This document shows, piece after piece, positions 11,372-19,094 of a stretch of 43,832 bases of DNA (its first letter is position 1; each line of letters starts with the position of its first letter). Below the pieces are notes generated by a model, which was not told the DNA's origin, searched no databases, and was given only the letters and a program-made list of their open reading frames with translations. This DNA comes from Spirochaetota bacterium (lineage in GTDB: Bacteria; Spirochaetota; Spirochaetia; Treponematales; Rectinemataceae): the NCBI GenBank assembly GCA_029265615.1, contig JAJUIB010000020.1, forward strand, positions 1 to 43,832, given 5' to 3'. A program made the position numbers and the translations under genes.

Positions 11372-12157
11372 ATGCGTAAACTGTTGTTCATTTTATTGGG
11401 CGCGACAATTATCGCCGCCGCATATGCCGAAACAGGTTTGGCAGAAACATCAGCCACGCTCGAGGATGCGCTCTTCCGGGGTATTCCCGGCGTGGCCATG
11501 GATGACGCCGAGCTTGCTGGCTACCTTGGCGGTGATGTGTACATGGAACTGAGCGAAAAGCGGAACCGCATCAAGGTGACTGTGACAAGCACGGATCCCG
11601 AGGCGAAGCTGGGCCTTATTCCCAAGCGCGAGGTGTTCTACGTTGATGCGCATAATAGGGTGGTGACTACCACAGCTGCAGCTCCGTATTTTGCTACCGC
11701 GGCGGAAAAAAAACGATTGGGTAACACATCGGATATGCGATCAACCCCGGAGCCATTCCCTGTTGGGGCCTGGAATATAACATCGGTGGGCATTAGAAGT
11801 GATGAATATGGCCCCAACATAATTCGTACCGATGCTGTCGGAAAGGTAAATGTATATGACACTACGGGTAAAGATTTTTACGGTCGCTATGATGATACCG
11901 GATATGCAATCCATTCTAATGTTAAACCGTTTTCAGAATCCAAGTCCTGGGGTTGTGTTATTGTTCGCCAAGCCGATAATGAACGCATAGCCCAAGCGAT
12001 TAGAGAGGACAGACAGGCGGGTGGTCGCATCCAGCGCTTCATTGTCCGGGGCGGGTTCGATGCCGAGGGAGATACTATTCGTGGGGTTCGGTCTAGGAAA
12101 GATGCTGCACCTCGTGGGGTTCGGTCTAGGAAAGATGCTGCACCAGTGAGGAGGTAA
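11372..12157 (+). CDS. exported L,D-transpeptidase-like (YkuD-fold-like) protein
   Basis: Not confidently assigned to a family. The 261 residues start with a signal peptide (MRKLLFILLGATIIAAAYA). The core has a segment reminiscent of YkuD/Tlde1-type folds: PFPVGAWNITSVG, then GYAIHSNVKPFS (about 178-189) followed by SKSWGCVIV, resembling the H-x(n)-S-H-G-C catalytic signature of L,D-transpeptidases with SWGC in place of SHGC. If real, Cys and His could act on peptidoglycan in the periplasm. The C-terminus is two tandem RGVRSRKDAAP units from a 33-bp DNA repeat. Strong SD GAGGAGG before ATG 11372. The lipoprotein gene begins 2 nt after its stop and its SD lies in this gene's last codons, so the two are coupled. 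Base composition is less GC-rich than the neighbours, suggesting acquisition. Confidence 0.55.
   Translation: MRKLLFILLGATIIAAAYAETGLAETSATLEDALFRGIPGVAMDDAELAGYLGGDVYMELSEKRNRIKVTVTSTDPEAKLGLIPKREVFYVDAHNRVVTTTAAAPYFATAAEKKRLGNTSDMRSTPEPFPVGAWNITSVGIRSDEYGPNIIRTDAVGKVNVYDTTGKDFYGRYDDTGYAIHSNVKPFSESKSWGCVIVRQADNERIAQAIREDRQAGGRIQRFIVRGGFDAEGDTIRGVRSRKDAAPRGVRSRKDAAPVRR
12080..12144 (+). repeat. 33-bp perfect tandem duplication inside the 3' end of the YkuD-like gene
   Basis: Copy 1 spans 12080-12112 and copy 2 12113-12144; each begins CGTGGGGTTCGG and encodes RGVRSRKDAAP. The unit length is a multiple of three, so the frame is kept. The copies are identical over 32 bases, which points to a recent duplication or ongoing slippage. 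Confidence 0.95.
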
Positions 12158-12159
12158 AA

Positions 12160-13194
12160 ATGAAGCATTATGATAGGCGCTTTGCCATTGCGCTCTTTAC
12201 GCTGTTTATCTGCGTGTGTTTTGGGGCCTGTAGTGGTGAAAAAAGCGATTTACGTCGTGAATCACCCGCCAGTGTTTCTCCCACGGCATCTTTGCCTTCT
12301 TCACCCGCCGATTCGGCTCCTACACAGCGCATAACGCCTGCAACGCAAACGCAAGAAATCGCAAAGCTACCTGTCGCGAGCGACACAGTTACAGAAATAC
12401 CGAAGAAAGAACAGAAAAATGCGGAGTATGCACCTAGAACCCCCGCGCAGCTTGAACGCGAATGGCCCCGCCGCGCCGCTCCTATGATCGATGCTATTCC
12501 TTTTGAGGACGCGCAATTTGTTATCGTATATAGGCATACACACCATGGCTACCTTTCGGAGCACGGCTACGATACTGAAGTTGTACGCTTTTATCTTGAT
12601 GGAAATGGTGCTATCGAAAAGGCGCGGCGTACATACCTTCTTGGCCATGCGGAAAAGCCGGCGGGAGTCTATCTGTTTAGGCGAACGGGAAACACTGTTG
12701 AAATAATTGAAGATGATAAGGATGCACGTTTTTTAGTCTGCTATGATACTTTTGAAAAGTCGATTGTCGAAACAAAAAAGAAAAATGGACTTTTATTGCA
12801 GTATTCCTTGGACACGCCCGAGTGTGTGACTATTCGCGAGGCTGATCAGACGGTTGTTGCGCGATGGTGTTTTTCCGATATGCCACACTTAATCCGCGCA
12901 ACAACGTGGGGGCGGAAGTGGGGTGCGTTCTCTGTAGCAGAAAATGGCTGGCGCTATACGGAGGATTTTGTCTCTGATCGCGATCATGCGGAAACTATGT
13001 ATGTCGATGCCTATCAGTCGGAATCAGGAATTTTGTTGCGCGCAAATGCCGTTGAGGCGATCATGGAAGGGGCGATCGTGGGCGAGCCTCCTAGTGGGCT
13101 TAAAGCCCTGGAGTTGTGGGCGCTTGTGAATTATCTCTTGGGATATGATTCGGGACTTGATCCGTATATCGCGCGACTTGCATTGGGGGTTTGA
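12160..13194 (+). CDS. putative lipoprotein of unknown function
   Basis: A 344-residue predicted lipoprotein: signal peptide with lipobox FGAC and lipid-modified Cys24, then a Ser/Pro/Thr-rich linker (about 25-95) and a globular domain. No known enzyme motif was recognised. Notable residues include the VYRHTHHGYLSEHGYDTEVVR region (about 125-145) and a hydrophobic C-terminal helix LWALVNYLLGY. SD GAGGAGG, 2 nt behind the preceding stop, indicates a two-gene operon with the YkuD-like gene. The degraded gene at 13310-14259 is its paralogue (shared GEKSD after the lipobox, G-[YF]-D-T core, matching C-terminal helix). Codon use is more AT-rich than in surrounding housekeeping genes. A role as regulator or protector of the upstream peptidoglycan-type enzyme is conceivable but unproven. 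Confidence 0.7.
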   Translation: MKHYDRRFAIALFTLFICVCFGACSGEKSDLRRESPASVSPTASLPSSPADSAPTQRITPATQTQEIAKLPVASDTVTEIPKKEQKNAEYAPRTPAQLEREWPRRAAPMIDAIPFEDAQFVIVYRHTHHGYLSEHGYDTEVVRFYLDGNGAIEKARRTYLLGHAEKPAGVYLFRRTGNTVEIIEDDKDARFLVCYDTFEKSIVETKKKNGLLLQYSLDTPECVTIREADQTVVARWCFSDMPHLIRATTWGRKWGAFSVAENGWRYTEDFVSDRDHAETMYVDAYQSESGILLRANAVEAIMEGAIVGEPPSGLKALELWALVNYLLGYDSGLDPYIARLALGV

Positions 13195-13309
13195 ATATAA
13201 TAATTATTAAAGTTTGTCTTGCGGCGGCAATTCGGGATGATCGTATCTGCGGAGGAAGGAAGCAAATGTTTACCGTGAAGCCGCGCCCCGGTAGGGAGGA
13301 TTGTTGACG

Positions 13310-14259
13310 ATGAACGGGATAGTGAACCGATGCGCATTGAAGAAGCTATTGGGCGTCCTGATGGTCGCGCTTTGTTCGGGCCTTGTTGCTGTCGCCTGCG
13401 GTTTGCGCCCTGTCGTAGGCGCGAAGGGTGAGAAAAGCGATGCAGAGGTTTCCCGCGCGCAAACGGATGGGGCGGTGCAGTGAACGGCATCGCCTACGGC
13501 GGCGTGGGCTACTCCCGCGCCGCCGCCAAAACGAGAAGATCAGCGGTTTGCGTCGCTTGAAAGCGGCAAAGTGGCACTTGAACTTCGCTGCTAAATGAGG
13601 CGGCCGAGATATGAAGAGGTCTACGGTTTTGATACGCTACTGTACCGTTTTATTCCGGGGCCGATGCTGAGCTTTCAGGCGCGGTTCTCTATGAGCTACG
13701 CGGCGGACGTGAATGCGAAGTCGAACGTTGGATCGTGGAACGACAGGATGCGGCGACGCTCGTCGTTGTGTCCGACGACTCCACGGAAGCTGAAGTACAG
13801 CTTATCACGACCGGAAAGACGGTCGAGCTCCGTGAGGCGAAGTGGCGCACCCGCTATGAAATCAATCACGATGGCGGGCTTGCGGTTGAGCGGCGCTCGG
13901 ACAGCCGGGTGACGCGTGAAACGTGGCCCAGCGGCCTACCGGGGGTGGCAAGCTTTGAGGAAGATGGTAGGCGCGCCGCGGGCGGGGAATTGGGGGCTAC
14001 AAGCGGGGGCAAATCGCGGTACGTCGAAACCTCTGCCGAAGGCGCTGATTGGATCGAGCTCGAGGTCGGCTTTGCGATAGCGGATGGTGTTTTCGAGTCG
14101 GTTGTGGATTCCGTCGAGCCTCTTTTTGCCTGTAAAGCCGCAGGGCTCGGAGCCGTGGTCAAGGGATATCGCGCGCTCGATCGATTTGCGCTCCTCGATT
14201 ACATTCTTGGATGGAGGCAGCGTATGACCCCGCTTCTTGTGCGTGCAGCGCTCGAGTGA
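13310..14259 (+). pseudogene. degraded paralogue of the 12160-13194 lipoprotein
   Basis: Reads from ATG 13310 (SD GGGAGG) with a lipoprotein signal ending VAVAC (Cys30) and GEKSD, as in the intact neighbour. The frame is broken by TGA at 13481-13483 and TAA at 13592-13594, but continues with alignable sequence: TPAPPPKRE matches the neighbour's TPAQLERE region, and YGFDTLLYRF matches HGYDTEVVRF. Near 13657-13662 the homology passes to another frame, which stays open to TGA 14257-14259 and ends with DRFALLDYILGW and TPLLVRAALE, matching LWALVNYLLGY and DPYIARLALG. The length restored (about 316 codons) fits the 344 of the intact gene. It is more GC-rich than the intact copy, so the duplication is old. 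Sequencing error is possible but three independent lesions argue for decay. Confidence 0.75.
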
Positions 14260-14691
14260 TCACAGGGGCCGGCTGGCCCATGCGGCGAGGCCGAGGGCGA
14301 GGGCGAGAATCGCCCAGGCGAAGGCTGCGGGCACGGATCCGAGGATGCCAAGTCGCATCGGGAGGGGTCCGGCTCCTCGTGTTGCTGCGGAGGCAAGCCC
14401 GGCGACCCACAAGAGGAGTGTGCTGAGCGTCAACACGACTCCGTGGAGGGCGACGCTGAAGGCGCCGCTTGAAAGGTCTACCGCGAAGGACTCCGTTTCG
14501 TCCGTCGCGGAACTTTCGCGTTCGACGGATTCTGCAAGAAGCCGGGCCGATCGCGCCTCAAGATAGGTTCCGGAACCACGGTGCGGCATGGAGGCGAAGA
14601 GGCGGAAAAAAGCCGCAAGCCGCGCGGCGCCTGGCGCTACGACGCCTTCGTCAAGATCCTGTGTGTCTTCGTCTCTCTGGTCCGCGCTCAT
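14260..14691 (-). CDS. small two-TM membrane protein of unknown function
   Basis: A 143-residue protein: a soluble acidic N-terminal half (about 1-75), then two hydrophobic segments (about 78-103 and 113-138) and a short tail. No family recognised. Its stop abuts the end of the lipoprotein pseudogene head to head with no gap. The start ATG at 14691 has only a weak AAGG-like SD about 9 nt upstream. It lies 47 nt downstream of the broken cyclase gene on the same strand and may have been co-transcribed with it. Confidence 0.55.
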   Translation of the reverse strand: MSADQRDEDTQDLDEGVVAPGAARLAAFFRLFASMPHRGSGTYLEARSARLLAESVERESSATDETESFAVDLSSGAFSVALHGVVLTLSTLLLWVAGLASAATRGAGPLPMRLGILGSVPAAFAWAILALALGLAAWASRPL

Positions 14692-14738
14692 GGAGCCTTT
14701 TTTCGTGTCTTTTCTTTCCGCTGTATGTGCCTGCGACC

Positions 14739-15865
14739 CTAGCCCTCGGCGAAAACGCCGCCTCCGCGCGTATCGCGGGTGGGGGCCGCACCGTCCTCGC
14801 TGTGGCCTGAAGGCGCCGTGATCGCGTAGACTTTGACCGGCGCCTCGCGGCCCTTAAGCTTTGCGAGGTAGGGACCTTTAAGCCCGCAATCGTCGCCGCA
14901 GGCCGCGCGGCAGGATTCGCCGACGACGATGGGGACGCCGATTTTGCGCGTGAGCTGCTCGAGTCTGCTTGCGACATTGACGGTGTCGCCCAGGGCCGTA
15001 TACTCCATGCGTCGCTCTGTGCCGACGTTGCCGACGGCGACCTCGCCCGAATTGATGCCGATGCCAAAACCGAATTCCCTGTCGATACCGAGGCTCCGCA
15101 CCCAGGCGTTCATCGTGCCGAGCGCTGTGCTGAGCTCGCGGGCGCAGTCGATCGCCGCCTTTGTGTGCCCTTCGCGTGCCTCGGGGGCGCCGACGACGAC
15201 CATGATTGCGTCGCCGGTGAACTTGTCGATAAAGCCGCCGTGCGAGGCGATGACGTTACTCAACAATTTGAAGAAATTGTTGAGTATCGCGATGAGGTTC
15301 GGCCTTTTCCGCGAGCGAGGTGAAGTTGCGGATGTCGATGAACATAATCGTCGCATTTCGGCGTTCGCCTTCGAGCGAAACCTTGTGCGAGAGTATCTTG
15401 TCGACGAGTTCGTCGGATACATAGCGGCCGAACATGTCGCGGATGTGCTCGCGTTCGCGTTGTGCGGCCAGTGACTCCTCGAAAAGTCTGTCGAAGCGAC
15501 GCGACGCCCCAAAGCCGATGGCCCCCGTGAGCGCGAGGACGACGGCTTTGAGCGCCTCGTTGAAAAGGTCGTTGCGCATGACGAGGCCGGTCTCGGAGCG
15601 CATCGTGACAAAAACGAGCCCTCGGCCGCCATAACCACGATCATTGCCGCATAGGTAAGGGCGGCGAAGATCCCCGCGTAGAGCGTGTTCGCAGGACCAT
15701 GGCGCCGCATGCGAAGAGATTGAAGTAGTCCGAGATGGTGAACCCCGCCGTTCCGAAGGCGACCATGAGGAGAACGAGGACGGCGGAAATCACAACAAGG
15801 ACGATGCGGAAGATCGCGATTTCGCGTTCGCCTTTTACCCGGTCGGCGATGAGCAGTTCGTGCAC
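14739..15865 (-). pseudogene. membrane-anchored class III adenylate/guanylate cyclase, frameshifted
   Basis: Restored product: an N-terminal helix-rich membrane domain (FRIVLVVISAVLVLLMVAFG, then NTLYAGIFAALTYAAM and ALKAVVLALTGAIGFGA), a linker REREHIRDMFGRYVSDELVDKIL, and a class III cyclase domain with FIDIRNFT (first metal Asp), GDAIMVVVGAP, and GINSGEVAVGNVG through LGDTVNVASRLE. Three frame changes occur near 15692, 15620 and 15295-15302. The first two are cured by one added base in short G/C runs; the third needs two (or five) bases and sits in the catalytic domain. A GTG at 15865 preceded by GGGGG is the likely start, because longer readings would run into the divergent hydrolase start. 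Either a recent pseudogene or several assembly errors; the conserved catalytic residues argue that decay, if real, is recent. Confidence 0.75.
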
Positions 15866-16031
15866 GGTGGCCCCCGATGTGGATTTCGATAAAAGAGTAT
15901 CGCGAATGGCATGCGAACGCAATCGTGCTTTGGGCTTAGCGGTGTGCAATGCGCCTTCATTCGGGTTGACGAGGACGAAACTCCGTGCTGGAATGGCGCC
16001 GTCGGCCGTGACGCGCCGGCGGGAGGTTGCC

Positions 16032-17114
16032 ATGGAGGACAAAATCGCGCGCGTTTTCGATGCGCAGCTTGCGCGAGGGCTTCATCACGGCGCATCAATC
16101 GCCGTGGTGCGCGGCGATCGGCTTGTCTATGTCCGTTCAGGCGGCTACGCCGATGCGAGGCACAAACGTCCCGTCCGCGATTCGACGCCCTTTCTTCTCT
16201 TTTCAGGCACAAAGGCCTTTGTTGCGACCGCGATTCACAAGCTTGCCGACGAGGGCAAGCTCGATCTCGCGGCACCTGTTGCGCGTTATTGGCCCGAGTT
16301 CGGTCGCCACGGCAAGGAGGAGATTACCCCGCTCGACCTCCTTCTCCACCGGGCGGGGCTCGAGGCGCGCGCGTCGCTGTTCGACCTCGTTTCCTGGCTC
16401 GGGCCGCGCCCGGGCGCGCGCCGAATTGCAGGCATGCGGCCAGCGACCGCTCCAGGTGCAAAATGCGTCTATCACACTTTCACGGCGCACATTGTACTCG
16501 GTGAGCTCATCCGCCGCATCGACGGCCGCACGCCTCGCCGCTACCTTGAAGAGGAGTTTCTCGCACCGCTCGGGCTTAACGATTGCTCGGCGGGACTTCC
16601 TCATTCGCGGCGCTCACGCGCTTCGGGGGTTTTCACCGAGGATCCGCGCCAAAAGGGGCCTGCAGGCGTCTTCTCCCTTCCTGCCTTCCGCCGTGTGTTC
16701 ATGCCCGCGGCGTCCATGAACGCCTCGGCGCGGGATCTTGCGCGCTTTTATGCCATGCTGCTCGCTGGCGGTACTGCGGCGGGGCGCCGTTTCCTCTCGC
16801 AGGAGGCGGTGCACCGCGCCACAGGTCTTGTCTACGACGGCCCCGACGGCGACACTGGGCGACGCATTCGCTGGTCTGCGGGGTTCACGCTCGGCGGCTA
16901 TTCGCCCTTTCCTGACAAGGACATCCGCATGATGGGGCGCGCCTCTACGGAGCGGACCTTCGGTCACGCAGGACAGGGCGGTTGTTCCTTGGGCTGGGCC
17001 GATCCCGATGCGGGGCTTGCCTTCGGTTTTGTCTGCAACGGACTTCTTCCCGGCGAGGAGGCCCACCGCCGCTTCGAGGAGCTCTCTGACGCAGTGCGGG
17101 CGGCCTTTTCCTAA
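16032..17114 (+). CDS. serine hydrolase of the beta-lactamase/class C (esterase) family
   Basis: A 360-residue protein of the penicillin-binding beta-lactamase-like superfamily. It has the SxxK nucleophile motif S58-G-T-K61, a second motif Y147-H-T149 in place of the usual Y-x-N, and a late HAGQGG in the KTG/HxG position. No signal peptide is visible, so it is probably a cytoplasmic esterase or peptidase rather than an antibiotic-resistance enzyme. ATG 16032 follows GGGAGG by 5 nt and falls in a CCATGG next to the divergent cyclase region. Substrate is unknown; the Asn-to-Thr change in the second motif is known in some esterase-like members. Confidence 0.85.
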   Translation: MEDKIARVFDAQLARGLHHGASIAVVRGDRLVYVRSGGYADARHKRPVRDSTPFLLFSGTKAFVATAIHKLADEGKLDLAAPVARYWPEFGRHGKEEITPLDLLLHRAGLEARASLFDLVSWLGPRPGARRIAGMRPATAPGAKCVYHTFTAHIVLGELIRRIDGRTPRRYLEEEFLAPLGLNDCSAGLPHSRRSRASGVFTEDPRQKGPAGVFSLPAFRRVFMPAASMNASARDLARFYAMLLAGGTAAGRRFLSQEAVHRATGLVYDGPDGDTGRRIRWSAGFTLGGYSPFPDKDIRMMGRASTERTFGHAGQGGCSLGWADPDAGLAFGFVCNGLLPGEEAHRRFEELSDAVRAAFS

Positions 17115-17116
17115 GC

Positions 17117-17145
17117 TTTACGACCTTACGCGGGCGCTGTATGCT
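17117..17145 (+). promoter_or_regulatory. predicted promoter of the LUD gene
   Basis: TTTACG (17117-17122), 17-nt spacer, TATGCT (17140-17145), 33 bp before the ATG at 17178 and starting 2 nt after the hydrolase stop. Confidence 0.45.
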
Positions 17146-17177
17146 TTCTCTTTAGTCACATCCCAAGGGAGGAGAGA

Positions 17178-17819
17178 ATGAACCCCGTCGAGACCTGGCA
17201 CAACGAGACCCTCGGCACGGCAGCTGTCGAGGCCCTCAAGAAAAACGGATTCGAGGCTGAATACCTGGCCGATGGCAAGGCGGCGCTTGAGCGCATCGCC
17301 GCAGCGGTCAAACCCGGCATGACGGTCGGCTTCGGCGGTTCCATGACGCTCAAGGCCCTGGGCGCCCAGGATCGAGTCGCCGCCCTCGGAGCGAAGCTCC
17401 TCGACCACAATGCGCCCGGCCTGTCTCAGGACGAAAAGCTCGCCATACTCCGCGCCCAGCTCACCTGCGACCTTTTTCTTTCGAGTTCGAACGCTCTCAC
17501 GCTCGAGGGCGAGCTTGTGAATGTGGACGGAAACGGGAATCGCGTTGCGGCGCTTACCTTCGGGCCGCGGAAGACGGTGGTCGTGGTCGGCGTGAACAAG
17601 ATCGTCCGCGACCTTGACGAGGCCTTTGCGCGCATCGAGACCTATGCATCGCCGATGAACAACAAGCGCCTCGACCGACCGAACCCCTGTGTGAAGACCG
17701 GCGTCTGCCAGGACTGCCAGGGCGCATCGCGCATCTGCCGCGTGTACCAGATCCTCGCGCGCAGGCCCTCGCTGTCCGATTTCACGGTGCTTGTGGTCGG
17801 CGAGGCGCTCGGATTTTAG
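17178..17819 (+). CDS. LUD-domain protein (lactate-utilisation/YkgG-LutC-like)
   Basis: A 213-residue cytoplasmic protein of the LUD (DUF162) family, whose LutC/YkgG members support lactate oxidation. Signature segments are GFGGSMTL (about 52-59), LTLEGELVNVDGNGNRVAAL (about 111-130), and a Cys-containing CVKTGVCQDCQGASRIC near the C-terminus (about 174-190). The GNGNR loop and the Cys stretch are typical of the stand-alone LUD family in anaerobes. No lutA or lutB is nearby, so a lactate role is not supported by context. Strong SD GGGAGGAGAG before ATG 17178. Ends at a convergent hairpin. Confidence 0.85.
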   Translation: MNPVETWHNETLGTAAVEALKKNGFEAEYLADGKAALERIAAAVKPGMTVGFGGSMTLKALGAQDRVAALGAKLLDHNAPGLSQDEKLAILRAQLTCDLFLSSSNALTLEGELVNVDGNGNRVAALTFGPRKTVVVVGVNKIVRDLDEAFARIETYASPMNNKRLDRPNPCVKTGVCQDCQGASRICRVYQILARRPSLSDFTVLVVGEALGF

Positions 17820-17826
17820 GGTTTTT

Positions 17827-17854
17827 CCGCCCGGTGCCTTCCCCCACCGGGCGG
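17827..17854. terminator. convergent hairpin between the LUD and phosphoesterase genes
   Basis: Perfect 10-bp arms CCGCCCGGTG (17827-17836) and CACCGGGCGG (17845-17854), 8-nt loop. A T5 run precedes the stem on the plus strand and no T-run follows on either strand. It lies 8 nt after the LUD stop and 2 nt after the stop of the opposing gene, so it probably ends both transcripts. Confidence 0.65.
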
Positions 17855-17855
17855 G

Positions 17856-19079
17856 TCAGCGTTTTGCGGGGACGAATGCCGCGTGGAGGAGCTTGCCAGT
17901 CTCGTCGCGGAAGGCGAGGGCGATGCCCTTTGCGCTGACATCGAGGTCGAGCCAACCGTAAACGGCGCGGGAGAACCAGCGCGAGTGCGGCGAGCTGTAG
18001 CTCGGCACAGGATCGGGGGTGCCGCCCATCGCGCCGACGAGGGCGTAGGTCAAGCCGTTCCGCTCAAGGAGCTCCATATAATGGTTGTGCCCGGAGACAA
18101 CGAGATCGACCCCGTAGCGCTCGAGGATCGGCGCTACCGAGCCGAGGGTGTCCGCGTGATCATACCAGGGGAGGCCTGTTTTTTCGTCCACATAGCCTGA
18201 GCTTGCGAAAAAGCAGTGCGACAGGACGATGACCGGCCGTTCGCGCGCTGTCGCGGCGAGCCTTCGTTCGAGCCAAGCCCGCTGGTTGGCGTCGAAGCTC
18301 TCTGTGCCCCACAATAGATTGAGCACGATGATCGTCGCGGGGCCCGCCTCGATCGCGTAGTAGTAGGGCGACCCCGAATCCGACCGGAAACGCTTCGGGA
18401 AAAAATACGAGGCGAAGTGGCGCTCGCCGTGAAGGAGCGCATCGTGGTTGCCGAGGAGCGGGCGGATCGGGATGTCGGGCAAGGCCGCCGCGAGTTCGAG
18501 GGCTTCGGCGCGCCAGGCCGCTTCGTTGAGGCCAAAGTCGACATTGTCGCCGAGGATGAAGAACGCGTCGCGCTGCGGCTGTGCGGCCGCGATGGCGCCG
18601 AGAATCGCCGTCCGCGCCGTGGCGTTCGCTGTTTCCGCGCCCCAGTGCGGATCCGAGGATATCGAGAGACGAAGCATGGCGCCCGATTCGGGATCGGCGG
18701 GACCTCCCGGAATGATGCCGGCCGCTGGCTCGATGAGTTTCAGCGTGGGACGTGGTTTGGTCAGGCGCCGTGCGCGGAGTTCTATCTCGCCAAAGCCGAT
18801 GGCGACCGCTACGATGCAGAGTGCGGCGAGCCCGATCGCCGTGCCTGAAAAAAGTGCACCGGGTATGGCCTCTTCTCGCCTGAGCCAGGGTAGCCCCGCG
18901 AGCGCCAGGAGGAGCGGAAGGGCGCCCACCACGGCTACAGCCAGAAAGATCCTGCGCCAGCCCCAGGCCGCAAGGCCACGCGTCCCCTCGAGCGAAAAGA
19001 GCCAGATGAGGAAGCCGAAGACGGCGGCCGCGGCGAGGCCGCCTGCGACGAGCGAAAAAACCTTGGTTTCCGTTTTCAT
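17856..19079 (-). CDS. membrane-anchored calcineurin-like metallophosphoesterase
   Basis: A 407-residue protein with three hydrophobic segments at the N-terminus (about 8-29, 44-66, 73-95) and a calcineurin-type catalytic domain. Metal-binding motifs in order: D143-P-H145, GDNVD (177-181), GNHD (210-213), SH288 and GHNH (330-333), a complete set for a two-metal phosphoesterase. Orientation cannot be fixed by eye; substrate is unknown. ATG 19079 has GAAGGAGA upstream. It is the last gene of the five-gene minus-strand operon, 15 nt after the glycoside-hydrolase-like gene. Confidence 0.85.
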   Translation of the reverse strand: MKTETKVFSLVAGGLAAAAVFGFLIWLFSLEGTRGLAAWGWRRIFLAVAVVGALPLLLALAGLPWLRREEAIPGALFSGTAIGLAALCIVAVAIGFGEIELRARRLTKPRPTLKLIEPAAGIIPGGPADPESGAMLRLSISSDPHWGAETANATARTAILGAIAAAQPQRDAFFILGDNVDFGLNEAAWRAEALELAAALPDIPIRPLLGNHDALLHGERHFASYFFPKRFRSDSGSPYYYAIEAGPATIIVLNLLWGTESFDANQRAWLERRLAATARERPVIVLSHCFFASSGYVDEKTGLPWYDHADTLGSVAPILERYGVDLVVSGHNHYMELLERNGLTYALVGAMGGTPDPVPSYSSPHSRWFSRAVYGWLDLDVSAKGIALAFRDETGKLLHAAFVPAKR

Positions 19080-19094
19080 GAGCGTCTCCTTCGC

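Noticed and set aside
13735-14259. A separate short gene starting at GTG 13735
   Set aside because: No SD, and homology to the intact lipoprotein continues upstream in other frames, so it is the tail of a pseudogene.
16032-17114. Beta-lactamase conferring resistance
   Set aside because: No signal peptide and the second motif is YHT instead of YxN; an esterase-like cytoplasmic role is more likely.
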